From an uncultured Collinsella sp. (GTDB lineage Bacteria; Actinomycetota; Coriobacteriia; Coriobacteriales; Coriobacteriaceae): a DNA stretch of 26,108 nt. The stretch covers positions 1 through 26,108 of the forward strand of contig URZR01000003.1 in assembly GCA_900552425.1 (NCBI GenBank), written 5' to 3'. The notes beneath the pieces are model-generated. The model searched no databases. It had not been told where the DNA came from and was given only the letters and a program-made list of their open reading frames with translations. The position numbers and the translations under genes are program-made. This document shows positions 1 to 7,797 of this stretch, piece by piece; positions within the stretch are counted from its first letter, which is position 1, and every line of letters begins with the position of its first letter.

Positions 1-24
1 AAGTACATTCGCGATTGCGTTTTA

Positions 25-55
25 ATGTGACAAAGGGACTGTCCCTTTGTCACAT
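25..55. repeat. Palindrome with CTGTCCCTTT core (copy 1)
   Basis: Perfect 15-bp arms surround a single central T at 40. The arms read ATGTGACAAAGGGAC and its complement. A 31-nt stretch of this element (24-54) is repeated exactly, in the same orientation, at 755-785. It belongs to a palindrome family found six more times in the window, always with a related core and different arms. It may act as a bidirectional terminator or be a REP-like mobile repeat; the sequence does not decide between these. Confidence 0.9.
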
Positions 56-96
56 GGGAGATACCGGCTTTTGGCGTATAGGACTATTACGCTTTC

Positions 97-319
97 GCCA
101 CCAACAAATTTCGAGTTATTCGGCCTGTCGGAGGACGTTAAATGGCTAAAGATGCCCTCTCGGGAACATTCATGCCTCTAATGGTGTTTGATTCGGTGAC
201 GTAAGTGCGCAAATGGGCATGTATACGCTCAAATAAGGACAAAAACCCTCAGATAATCCCGGCGGTGCATTTATACAGAACCAGTAGCGTGGCCGAATAA
301 CTCGAAAAATGTAGGTGGC
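97..319. repeat. 225-bp element with ~29-bp terminal inverted repeats
   Basis: Bases 109-125 (TTCGAGTTATTCGGCC preceded by T) are the exact reverse complement of 291-307. The similarity continues outward with a few mismatches (GCCACC..ACA on each side), giving arms of about 29 bp at 97-125 and 291-319. The interior of about 165 bp has no convincing gene. The layout resembles a small non-autonomous transposon (MITE) or a long structured repeat. No clear target-site duplication was found, so mobility is an inference. Confidence 0.6.
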
Positions 320-331
320 AGTTCGGCGACA

Positions 332-376
332 AGCTCGGGTATGGCAAAGGAACTGTTCCTTCGCCATACCCGAGCT
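332..376. repeat. 22-bp-arm palindrome (copy 2 of the family)
   Basis: Two 22-nt arms (332-353 and 355-376) pair around T354 with one mismatch (A346 opposite C362). The centre GGAACTGTTCC is a variant of the family core, while the outer arms (AGCTCGGGTATGGC) match no other copy in the window. It lies just outside the right end of the 97-319 element and upstream of the small-peptide locus, so it could terminate transcription entering from the left. Confidence 0.85.
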
Positions 377-402
377 CCGATCTTCTGAAATACGAACAAA
401 CA

Positions 403-432
403 TTCGCATATCTAACTGCGCTTTGATAGAAT
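403..432 (+). promoter_or_regulatory. Candidate promoter of the small-peptide gene
   Basis: TTCGCA (403-408) and TAGAAT (427-432) are separated by 18 bases and fit a sigma-70-like promoter moderately well. Transcription would begin near 439-440. That is the first base of the GTTGACGGCAG segment that can pair with the 3' side of the same locus. The match of predicted start to paired segment supports the call but is not proof. Confidence 0.45.
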
Positions 433-439
433 CGGTATC

Positions 440-496
440 GTTGACGGCAGTTCCATGTGCCGGGCAGCGCCCTCCATCTGATGGGAGGTGATGCCC
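440..496 (+). promoter_or_regulatory. Structured leader sequestering the ribosome-binding site
   Basis: The Shine-Dalgarno GGAGG (484-488) can pair with CCTCC (471-475) across an 8-nt loop. Flanking GGGCA (462-466) can pair with TGCCC (492-496), closing a hairpin that hides the site and the start region. The same upstream segment, GGGCAGCGCC (462-471), is exactly complementary to GGCGCTGCCC at 649-658 beyond the stop codon. GTTGACGGCAG (440-450) pairs with CTGCCGTCGAC (677-687) with one G-U. Local and long-range folds therefore compete. Confidence 0.6.
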
Positions 497-622
497 ATGA
501 CCGATTTGATTGATTTCGTGAAGCTCCTGACCGCTTTGGTCTCGCTCCTCACGACGCTTATCGGACTTTCCGAGGCACTCAAGCAACGTTCGAAGCAACG
601 TAAGAGGGGTCGCCGCCGTTAA
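497..622 (+). CDS. Small hydrophobic peptide with basic tail, possible type I toxin-like
   Basis: This 41-residue peptide has a short polar N terminus (MTDLIDF), a Leu/Thr/Val-rich stretch of about 20 residues that can span a membrane once, and a strongly basic C terminus (KQRSKQRKRGRRR). The ATG at 497 is chosen over ATG 491 because GGAGGTG (484-490) lies 6 bases upstream. Size, single hydrophobic helix and cationic tail resemble the holin-like toxins of type I toxin-antitoxin systems, but I cannot assign a family. The mRNA context (buried ribosome-binding site, 5'-3' complementarity) fits tight translational control. No antisense RNA can be proven from sequence alone. The locus is bracketed by palindromes at 332-376 and 757-785. 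It could also be an uncharacterised small membrane protein or a non-toxic regulatory peptide. Confidence 0.6.
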   Translation: MTDLIDFVKLLTALVSLLTTLIGLSEALKQRSKQRKRGRRR

Positions 623-648
623 GACGTTGACCCCCTAAAACAAGCAAC

Positions 649-687
649 GGCGCTGCCCAGCTTTCCAGAACTTGGGCTGCCGTCGAC
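649..687 (+). promoter_or_regulatory. 3' region complementary to the peptide gene's leader
   Basis: Bases 649-658 are the exact reverse complement of 462-471, and 677-687 complement 440-450 with one G-U pair. The two 3' segments appear in the inverse order needed to close a nested long-range stem around the whole reading frame. The region can also form a weaker local hairpin (GCCCA with TGGGC), so it may switch folds. No U-tract follows it directly. Confidence 0.5.
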
Positions 688-756
688 ACTATTCTACCCA
701 CGAATGACATTTTGGACAATCGACAATGCCGCTTCTAAAAGCTGAGCGCAACCTAA

Positions 757-785
757 TGTGACAAAGGGACTGTCCCTTTGTCACA
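757..785. repeat. Palindrome with CTGTCCCTTT core (copy 3)
   Basis: Perfect 14-bp arms surround T771, and the sequence is identical to the first copy near 26-54. It lies after the small-peptide locus and before the TetR promoter, a good position for a terminator serving either direction. Two identical copies about 730 bp apart could also recombine and delete the peptide locus. Confidence 0.9.
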
Positions 786-811
786 ACCCAAATATTGCCT
801 TTACGTGTTGA

Positions 812-856
812 TGCACACGGTGTGCAATAATACTCGCACTGTGCAATAGCGCACAG
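812..856. promoter_or_regulatory. Candidate TetR operator: two TGTGC/GCACA palindromes
   Basis: TGCACAC-G-GTGTGCA (812-826) is a perfect 7-bp-arm palindrome. CTGTGC-aatagc-GCACAG (839-856) is a second one sharing the TGTGC/GCACA half-site. Both lie just upstream of the TetR gene, and a -10-like AATAAT/TAATAC (826-833) sits between them, so binding would block the promoter. Autoregulation by the adjacent TetR protein is the family norm and an inference here. The -35 box is not convincing. Confidence 0.5.
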
Positions 857-877
857 GCTGAGTAACAAGGAGGACGC

Positions 878-1588
878 TTGTCCCAGCTCGAGAAATGCGA
901 TCGCCGGTCCCTTCGCTCGCAGCGTGCCCTTCGCCAGGCACTTGCCAGCGAGCTTGCCGAAAGCGGCGACCTTTCGCGCATTAATGTCGCGTCGCTCACC
1001 GAGCGTGCCGGCCTTACGCGCCGCACGTTCTATTCGCACTATCGCGATATTCCCGACTTTATCAATCAAATCGAGGACGGCTTGCTGGCCGAGATCCGTG
1101 AGCGCATTGAGCTCATCACCGCAGCTCAGCTGCCCGATCTCTATCACAACATCGATGAGCTCGAGCCGGCGCCCGGTTCGGTTGAGCTGCTGCGTTATCT
1201 TGCGGCCAACCGCGACTTAATCGGTGCGCTGCTGGGTCCGGGCGGCGACCAGGCCTTCATTAAAAGGATTATCGACACCGCGCGTGAGGCTGTGGTGCCG
1301 CGTGCGCAGACGGGCATTTTGGGCCTGGCGCTGGGCACGTTCTTTGACTACTACGTCACCTACGTCGTGAGCGCCGAGGTCGGCATGATTCAGCGCTGGT
1401 TTGAGCGTGACCTTTCCGAATCGCCCGAGACCATGGCGCGCATCATGACGGTTATCGCCTTTGTGCGCCCCGGCGACCTGTATGGCCAACCCATCGATAT
1501 CAACGTGCCGGAATACGGCATGAAGCTATTGAACTTGCAGCTCGAGGACGCGGTCGACACCGCCGCAACCGTCGAGTCCAACAACTAA
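878..1588 (+). CDS. TetR/AcrR family transcriptional regulator
   Basis: This 236-residue protein has an N-terminal DNA-binding domain of TetR type. Residues 30-57 carry the helix-turn-helix with SLTERAGLTRRTFYSHY, the typical pattern ending in a T-FYxHF-like recognition helix. The C-terminal ligand-binding half is helical and not assignable to a subfamily by eye. The start is a TTG at 878 preceded by AAGGAGG (867-873), an unusual start codon with a short spacer of 4 bases. The gene ends 11 bases before the giant activase gene, so the two almost certainly form an operon. Twin palindromes upstream suggest it represses itself and the activase. The ligand may be an acyl-CoA or related acid, but only the neighbour suggests this. 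Confidence 0.9.
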   Translation: MSQLEKCDRRSLRSQRALRQALASELAESGDLSRINVASLTERAGLTRRTFYSHYRDIPDFINQIEDGLLAEIRERIELITAAQLPDLYHNIDELEPAPGSVELLRYLAANRDLIGALLGPGGDQAFIKRIIDTAREAVVPRAQTGILGLALGTFFDYYVTYVVSAEVGMIQRWFERDLSESPETMARIMTVIAFVRPGDLYGQPIDINVPEYGMKLLNLQLEDAVDTAATVESNN

Positions 1589-1599
1589 GAGGAGAGACA

Positions 1600-4500
1600 A
1601 TGAGCAAACTCGTCGAGGGCATTAAGGACCGCATGGTCGCTGCCGCACGCGAGGCCGCGCCCGCCGTGGTGGACGCCGCGCAGAAGGCCGCGACCGCGGC
1701 AGCCGAGAAAGTTGCCGAGGCAGTTGCCGATGCCAAGAACGCGGCAGGGGAGGCGTCCGTCACTGGCGAGCCCGCTACCGCCGCTGAGCCCGTAGCCGCC
1801 GCCCACGCCCCCGAAGGCGCGATCTTCAACCCCGAGAACGCTCGTGGCAACCTGCACCTGGGCATCGACGTGGGTTCCACTACCGTTAAGCTCGCCGTGC
1901 TCAACGACGACAACCAGATCGTCTACGCCAAGTACCAGCGCCATCACACCGACGTCCGTGCCTGCGCCCGCGACCTGTTCGAGGGTGCCGCGACCGTGCT
2001 GCCGACGGCCCAGATGACCTGCGCCATTACCGGCTCGGGCGGCCTGCTGCTGTCCCAGTGGCTCGACCTGGAGTTTGTCCAGGAGGTCATCGCCAGCAAG
2101 CGCGCCGTCGAGACCCTCATTCCGGCCACCGATGTCGCCATCGAGCTGGGCGGCGAGGACGCCAAGATCATCTACTTCGACAACGGCATCGAGCAGCGCA
2201 TGAACGGCACCTGCGCCGGCGGCACGGGCGCGTTCATCGATCAGATGGCAACCCTGCTGCACACCGACGCGAGCGGCCTCAACAAGCTCGCGGCCAACGC
2301 CACCACCATCTATCCCATCGCCAGCCGCTGCGGTGTCTTTGCCAAGACCGACGTGCAGCCGCTGCTCAACGAAGGTGCCCGCCCCGAGGACGTGGCTGCC
2401 TCCATCTTCCAGGCCGTTGTGACCCAGACCATCTCGGGTCTGGCGTGCGGTCGCCCCATCCGTGGCAACGTTGCCTTCCTGGGCGGCCCGCTGCAGTACC
2501 TCTCCGAGCTGCGCCATCGCTTCTACCTCACGCTCAACCTGGACGAGGAGCACCGTATCGTGCCCCAAAACGCCCACCTGTTTGTGGCGAGCGGCGCCGC
2601 CATGGCGCACGAGTCCAACAAGCTCAGCACGTTCCCGCAGCTCATCGAGGCTATCGACAGCCTGGGCGACACACAGGGTGCCGAGGTCGAGCGCCTGGAT
2701 CCGCTCTTTGCCACCGACGAGGACTTTGCCGAGTTCAAGGGTCGCCACGACCAAGAAGTCGTCCCCAAGGGCAAGCTCGACGGCTACACCGGCCGCGTGT
2801 TCATTGGCATCGACGCCGGTTCTACCACCATGAAGGCCGCGCTCGTGGGCGAGGACGGCCAGCTGTTGCACACCTGGTACGGCAACAACAACGGCGACAT
2901 CCTGGGCACGGCCAAGGTCATCATGGCCGATTTCTACAACCACATCCCCGCCGGCTGCACCATCGGTCACGTGACCACCACGGGTTACGGCGAGGCGCTG
3001 CTCATCGAGGCTCTCAAGGCCGATTCCGGCGAGATCGAGACTGTCGCGCACCTGCGCGGCGCCAAGGCGTTCCTGCCCGGCGTCGAGTTCATTCTGGACA
3101 TTGGCGGCCAGGACATGAAGTGCCTGCGCGTCAAGGACGGCGTCATCGAGCACATCATGCTCAACGAGGCCTGCTCGTCGGGCTGCGGCAGCTTTATCGA
3201 GAGCTTTGCCGTCTCTATGAACATGGATGTGCGCGCGTTCGCCGACGCCGCCATTCATGCCAAGGCCCCGGTCGACCTGGGCAGTCGCTGCACGGTCTTT
3301 ATGAACTCGCGCGTCAAGCAAGCGCAAAAGGAAGGCGCCACGGTGGGCGACATCGCGGCCGGCCTGTCCTATTCCGTCATCAAGAATGCCCTGTTCAAGG
3401 TCATTAAGCTGCGCGATCCCAAGGAGATCGGCAGCCAGGTGATCGTCCAGGGCGGTACCTTTATGTCCGATGCCACGCTGCGCGCGTTTGAGCAGCTCAC
3501 GGGCGTTCATGCCGTGCGCCCCGACATCGCCGGCTGCATGGGCGCCTACGGTGCGGCCCTGCTCGCCCGCGATCGCGCCGGCGCCGACGGCACCTCGACC
3601 ATCCTTTCGGCCGAGGATATCGCGCACCTCACCGTGACGCAAAAGCATGTCCGCTGCGGCCGTTGCTCTAACAACTGCCAGCTTACCGTCAACGACTTTG
3701 GCGGCGGCAGGCGCTTTATCACCGGCAACCGCTGCGAGAAGGGCGCCGGCCACAAAAAGCAGAAGACCGAGGCCCCCAACCTCTTCAAAAAGAAAAACGA
3801 GTTGCTGTTTAACCGCGAGGTGCTGAGCCCCGACGAGGCCCCGCGCGGCACCGTCGGCATTCCGCGCGCGCTCAACATGTACGAGAACTACCCCTTCTGG
3901 CACGCGTTCTTTACGCGTCTGGGCTTTAGCGTGCAGCTGTCCGACCAGTCGAGCAAGAAGACCTACCAGGCGGGCATCGAGTCCATGCCGTCCGAGAGCG
4001 TGTGCTATCCGGCCAAGATGAGCCACGGCCATGTGATGAACCTTATCGACCGCGATGTCGACTTTATCTGGATGCCGTGCGTGCGCTGGGAGCGCAAGGA
4101 GGATCCGACCGCCGGCAACTGTTACAACTGCCCCATCGTCATGAGCTACCCCACGGCGTTGGCGCTCAATATTGACGAGATCCGCGAGCAGAACATCGAG
4201 TTCCTATACCCGTTTGTGCCCTATCACGACAAGACCGAGCTCAAGCGCCGCCTGTATCAGGTGCTCGCCGTCGACCGTGTGGCCGATGCCGAGGCTGGTC
4301 GCGGTCGCGTGCGTGGGCCCAAGATCACGCGCTCCGAGGTCGATGCCGCTGTCAACGCCGCCTTTGAGGCCGATGCGCGTTTCCACGAGGACATCCAGAC
4401 CATGGGCGAGGAGGCTCTTAAGTGGGTCGAGGACCACGGCGGTCACGGCATCGTGCTCGCCGGTCGTCCCTACCATAACGACCCCGAGATCAACCACGCC

Positions 4501-6381
4501 CTGCCCGAGCTTATCTCGAGCTTTGGCTTCGCAGTCTTTACCGAGGATTCGCTTGCGCATCTCGTGAAGCCCGAGCGTCCGATTCGCGTCGTCGACCAGT
4601 GGATGTACCACAGTCGCCTGTACGCCGTCGCCCGTTTTGTGACGATGCGCAACGACCTGGACCTGATCCAGCTCAATTCCTTCGGCTGCGGCCTCGATGC
4701 CTTGACCACCGATCAGGTGCAGGAGATCCTGGAGGCCAGTGGCAAGATCTACACCGTGCTCAAGATCGACGAGGTGTCCAACCTGGGCGCCGCGCGCATT
4801 CGCATCCGCTCGCTCATGGCGGCACTCAAGGACCAGGAGGCCGAGCGCTTTGCCGAGGCCACGGCTGCGGGCAAGGTCTTTGAGCAGGGCGACGCTGCGC
4901 CGGTGGCGCCCTCCACGGATGCCCCCGCGTTCGCGAGCCGCAAGTACACGTTCGAGGCACAGCGTGAGAGCGCCTCGACCGCATGGCCCAAGGTGCCCTT
5001 TACCGAGCAGATGCGCGACGAGGGCTATACCATCCTGTGCCCGCAGATGGCGCCGATCCACTTTGACCTGGTCAAAGAGGTGTTCCGCGGTGCCGGCTAC
5101 AACTTGGAGCTGCTGCCCTCGACCGACCACGATGCCGTCGAGGCTGGCCTGCGCTATGTGAACAATGACATTTGCTACCCGTCGATTCTGGTGACGGGCC
5201 AGATTATGGAGGCCATCGAGAGCGGTCGGTACGACCTGTCCAAGACCGCCGTGGTCATCAGCCAGACCGGCGGCGGCTGCCGTGCCACCAACTACATCGC
5301 GCTCATCCGCAAGGCCCTGCGCGAGAGCGGCCACCCCGAGATCCCCGTGATCTCGCTTTCGGCCGTGGCGCTGGGCGAGGACAACCCCGGCTTTAAACTG
5401 ACGCCGGCGCTGCTTAAGCAGGCAGTCTACGCGGTGCTCTTTGGCGACGTGATGATGCAGATGCTCTACCGCTGCCGCCCGTACGAGGCCACGCCTGGTG
5501 CCGCCAACACGCTCTATGAAGAGTACATGGCGCGTGCCCGCAAGTTGGCGCCCAAGTTCAACCGCCACAACTACACCAAGCTGTGCCGCGAGGCCATCCG
5601 CGCGTTCGACACCATGCCGCTCGTGGGCGAGGGCACCAAGCCGCGCGTGGGCGTGGTCGGTGAGATCTTGGTCAAGTTCCATCCAACGGCTAACAACCAC
5701 GTGGTCGATGTCATTGAGCGCGAGGGCTGCGAGGCCGTGGTGCCGGGCCTGCTCGACTTCTTCCTCTACTCCATGAGCAACGCCGAGCTGCAGAAAGACG
5801 AGCTGGGAAGCTCTGCTACTACGCGCGCGGGCATGCAAGCGCTCATCAAGCTCGTGGACTGGATGCGCACGCCGGTGGAGGAGATGCTCGAGAAGTCTCG
5901 CCGCTTTGAGGCGCCCGAGCGCATCGGCACCATGGCCGACAAGGCCCGCACGGTGCTTTCGGTGTGCAACAACATGGGCGAGGGCTGGTTGCTCACGGCC
6001 GAGATGCTCGACCTCATCGACCACGGCGCGCCCAACATCATCTGCACCCAGCCGTTCGCCTGCCTGCCCAACCACGTGGTGGGTAAGGCCGTGATCAAGG
6101 AGCTGCGCCGCCAGCACCCCGAGAGCAACATTGTCGCGGTGGACTACGACCCCGGTGCGTCCGAGGTCAACCAGCTCAACCGCATTAAGCTCATGATCAG
6201 CGTGGCCAAGGAAAACATGCGCGCCGGCAAGGGCTTTAAGCTCGAGAAGGTGGCGCCGCTCGCGATGGACGAGGTCACCGGCCAGATGCGCGCCCACGAC
6301 GGCTGCGTGAGCTGCGAGCCGGCCAGCGAGGAAGCCGTTGCGTCGGTCGCCGAGCGTCTGGGACGCGGCATTAAGAAGTAG
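1600..6381 (+). CDS. Giant acyl-CoA dehydratase activase-type protein (two BcrAD/BadFG modules + DUF2229)
   Basis: At 1593 residues this is a fusion of the ATPase that activates 2-hydroxyacyl-CoA dehydratases with dehydratase-like domains. Residues 1-80 are Ala/Glu-rich, probably a helical extension. Two ASKHA-type ATPase modules follow, with phosphate loops LGIDVGSTTVK (from 87) and IGIDAGSTTMK (from about 402). Each retains both cysteines that in HgdC-type activases hold a dimer-bridging [4Fe-4S] cluster: C205 and C244 in module 1, C525 and C564 in module 2. A cysteine cluster at 686, 689, 693 and 712 (CxxCx3Cx18C) comes next, then a DUF2229 region from about 750, a second dehydratase-like region from about 1145, and a terminal CVSC at 1569-1572. 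The family is cytosolic and couples ATP hydrolysis to low-potential electron transfer. The true substrate is unknown, and no separate dehydratase subunit genes are adjacent. The start has GAGGAGAG 5 bases upstream. Confidence 0.92.
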   Translation: MSKLVEGIKDRMVAAAREAAPAVVDAAQKAATAAAEKVAEAVADAKNAAGEASVTGEPATAAEPVAAAHAPEGAIFNPENARGNLHLGIDVGSTTVKLAVLNDDNQIVYAKYQRHHTDVRACARDLFEGAATVLPTAQMTCAITGSGGLLLSQWLDLEFVQEVIASKRAVETLIPATDVAIELGGEDAKIIYFDNGIEQRMNGTCAGGTGAFIDQMATLLHTDASGLNKLAANATTIYPIASRCGVFAKTDVQPLLNEGARPEDVAASIFQAVVTQTISGLACGRPIRGNVAFLGGPLQYLSELRHRFYLTLNLDEEHRIVPQNAHLFVASGAAMAHESNKLSTFPQLIEAIDSLGDTQGAEVERLDPLFATDEDFAEFKGRHDQEVVPKGKLDGYTGRVFIGIDAGSTTMKAALVGEDGQLLHTWYGNNNGDILGTAKVIMADFYNHIPAGCTIGHVTTTGYGEALLIEALKADSGEIETVAHLRGAKAFLPGVEFILDIGGQDMKCLRVKDGVIEHIMLNEACSSGCGSFIESFAVSMNMDVRAFADAAIHAKAPVDLGSRCTVFMNSRVKQAQKEGATVGDIAAGLSYSVIKNALFKVIKLRDPKEIGSQVIVQGGTFMSDATLRAFEQLTGVHAVRPDIAGCMGAYGAALLARDRAGADGTSTILSAEDIAHLTVTQKHVRCGRCSNNCQLTVNDFGGGRRFITGNRCEKGAGHKKQKTEAPNLFKKKNELLFNREVLSPDEAPRGTVGIPRALNMYENYPFWHAFFTRLGFSVQLSDQSSKKTYQAGIESMPSESVCYPAKMSHGHVMNLIDRDVDFIWMPCVRWERKEDPTAGNCYNCPIVMSYPTALALNIDEIREQNIEFLYPFVPYHDKTELKRRLYQVLAVDRVADAEAGRGRVRGPKITRSEVDAAVNAAFEADARFHEDIQTMGEEALKWVEDHGGHGIVLAGRPYHNDPEINHALPELISSFGFAVFTEDSLAHLVKPERPIRVVDQWMYHSRLYAVARFVTMRNDLDLIQLNSFGCGLDALTTDQVQEILEASGKIYTVLKIDEVSNLGAARIRIRSLMAALKDQEAERFAEATAAGKVFEQGDAAPVAPSTDAPAFASRKYTFEAQRESASTAWPKVPFTEQMRDEGYTILCPQMAPIHFDLVKEVFRGAGYNLELLPSTDHDAVEAGLRYVNNDICYPSILVTGQIMEAIESGRYDLSKTAVVISQTGGGCRATNYIALIRKALRESGHPEIPVISLSAVALGEDNPGFKLTPALLKQAVYAVLFGDVMMQMLYRCRPYEATPGAANTLYEEYMARARKLAPKFNRHNYTKLCREAIRAFDTMPLVGEGTKPRVGVVGEILVKFHPTANNHVVDVIEREGCEAVVPGLLDFFLYSMSNAELQKDELGSSATTRAGMQALIKLVDWMRTPVEEMLEKSRRFEAPERIGTMADKARTVLSVCNNMGEGWLLTAEMLDLIDHGAPNIICTQPFACLPNHVVGKAVIKELRRQHPESNIVAVDYDPGASEVNQLNRIKLMISVAKENMRAGKGFKLEKVAPLAMDEVTGQMRAHDGCVSCEPASEEAVASVAERLGRGIKK

Positions 6382-6409
6382 CTTGCCCGCTATGGGCTAG
6401 ATATGAGAC

Positions 6410-6446
6410 AAACGGGTGGCAGCCGTGCCGGCTACCACCCGTTTTT
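6410..6446 (+). terminator. Rho-independent terminator after the activase gene
   Basis: AAACGGGTGG and CCACCCGTTT pair, with inner AGCC/GGCT pairs around a GTGCC loop, followed by TTTTT. The hairpin begins 28 bases after the activase stop codon. It closes the TetR-activase operon. Confidence 0.9.
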
Positions 6447-6498
6447 GCTGGACATATGTTGCGTAAACGCCCCAACTATCACCCTTTGCGAACTTAGA

Positions 6499-6629
6499 TT
6501 TCGGAAGTATGCGGCAAAATCTGAATAGGCCGAGCACACCGGATATGTCAAAGCTCTGTACCTGCGGTTTTATTGGCGAAAAATCAGGACGTGCTCAAGA
6601 GTTTCGGAATTTGCCGCATACTTCCGAAA
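6499..6629. repeat. Dispersed repeat with 39-nt inverted arms
   Basis: Bases 6499-6537 and 6591-6629 are imperfect reverse complements. The outer 20 bases (TTTCGGAAGTATGCGGCAAA) match perfectly, as do the inner GAGCAC/GTGCTC, with mismatches between them. The loop is 53 nt. Thirty-one bases of the left arm (6506-6536) recur at 7798-7828 with three differences, so this is a repeat family and not a one-off hairpin. The rest of the 6447-6797 gap holds no gene that I can support. Confidence 0.75.
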
Positions 6630-6797
6630 ACGACGTCTCGGTGGCACCAAAAACTGCCCTCGGAACCCTGAGATAATGAACATATGTAGCCGTTTGCCGC
6701 GAAATACCGCCCGTTTATAGAACCCACCCCCAGCGCGCGTCATCCTTACGTTTGAATTAATACACATCTATGGAATTACGTAAGAGAGGATCGTCCC

Positions 6798-7757
6798 ATG
6801 AGCTACAAGACCGTTTGTGTTGCCGGCGGCGGCGTGTTGGGAAGCCAGATTGCCTTTCAGGCTGCCTACTGCGGCTTTGATGTAACGATTTGGCTGCGCA
6901 GCGAGGGCAGCATCGGCCGCACCCAGCCCAAGATCGATCACGTGCGCAAGGAGTACATCGCGGCAATCGAGGGCATGGCGGACGGTACGGGCGAGTGGTG
7001 CGCCGGTATTGCCGATAGCGGCCAGCCCTTCGACAAGGAAGCGGCGCTCGCCGCCGTCGAGCGTGCCTACTCCACACTCAAGCTGGAGCTCGATCTTGCC
7101 AAGGCCGTGGCCGACGCCGACCTGGTCATCGAGTCTATGGCCGAGGACACCCAGGCAAAGATCGGCTTCTACAAGAAGCTCGCCCCGGCTCTTCCGCAAA
7201 AGACCGTCATCGTGACCAACTCATCCACGCTGCTGCCGAGCACCTTTGCCAAGTACACCGGCCGCCCCGAGAAGTACCTGTCGCTGCACTTTGCCAACTC
7301 TATCTGGAAGAACAACATGACCGAGGTCATGGCACAGGACCAAACCGACAAGCGCTACTTCGACGAGCTCGTCGACTTTGCCAACGACATCCGCATGCTT
7401 GCCCTGCCCGTCAACAAGGAAAAGAACGGCTACCTGCTCAATTCCATGTTGGTGCCGTGGCTGCTTTCGGGCCTTGACCTGTATGTCTCGGGTGTGAGTG
7501 ACCCCAAGAGCATCGACCTCGCGTGGACGCGCGGCACCGGCGCTCCCAAGGGCCCGTTCCGTGTATTCGACACGGTGGGTATCCAGACGGCCTACAACAT
7601 CGTCATGCAGTACCAAAAGGTCCCGGGCTTGGTGAGCCCGCTGCTCAAAAAGATGATGATGCCCTACAACTTTAAGGCCATGGCCTCCGTCCTCAAGCAG
7701 ATGCTCGACGAAGGTAAGCTGGGCGAAAGCTCGGGCGAGGGCTTCTTTACGTACTAA
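6798..7757 (+). CDS. 3-hydroxyacyl-CoA dehydrogenase (NAD-dependent)
   Basis: This 319-residue cytosolic oxidoreductase interconverts 3-hydroxyacyl-CoA and 3-oxoacyl-CoA with NAD(H). The N-terminal Rossmann fold shows GGGVLGSQ at residues 9-16. The catalytic His-Glu pair typical of the family is present as H164 (in SLHFANS) and E176 (in MTEVM), with the usual spacing of 12. The region between the Rossmann motif and the catalytic His is longer than in compact butyryl-type enzymes and includes an inserted helical stretch around residues 35-85. The C-terminal domain carries RGTGAPKGPFRVFDTVG, where the usual motif has GFPMGPF. The ATG at 6798 follows AAGAGAGG. The gene stands alone between two copies of a dispersed repeat. 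Its link to the upstream activase (both act on acyl-CoA compounds) is only suggestive. Confidence 0.9.
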   Translation: MSYKTVCVAGGGVLGSQIAFQAAYCGFDVTIWLRSEGSIGRTQPKIDHVRKEYIAAIEGMADGTGEWCAGIADSGQPFDKEAALAAVERAYSTLKLELDLAKAVADADLVIESMAEDTQAKIGFYKKLAPALPQKTVIVTNSSTLLPSTFAKYTGRPEKYLSLHFANSIWKNNMTEVMAQDQTDKRYFDELVDFANDIRMLALPVNKEKNGYLLNSMLVPWLLSGLDLYVSGVSDPKSIDLAWTRGTGAPKGPFRVFDTVGIQTAYNIVMQYQKVPGLVSPLLKKMMMPYNFKAMASVLKQMLDEGKLGESSGEGFFTY

Positions 7758-7797
7758 AAATGATCTCTTGGGGGCGGAAGCGTTGAGGATCTACGGT

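Noticed and set aside
170..598. 142-codon minus-strand frame across the first repeat region
   Set aside because: It runs through the palindromes and the small-peptide gene, and its sequence (Cys/His/Arg-rich, no motif) looks like translated non-coding DNA.
1585..4032. Long minus-strand open frame (815 codons) opposite the activase gene
   Set aside because: It is the antisense shadow of a GC-rich gene. It is rich in Gly, His, Ala and Val with no domain pattern, while the plus strand has intact catalytic motifs.
4204..6297. Long minus-strand open frame (697 codons) opposite the second half of the activase
   Set aside because: Same reason: antisense of a verified gene, no ribosome-binding site or recognisable motifs.
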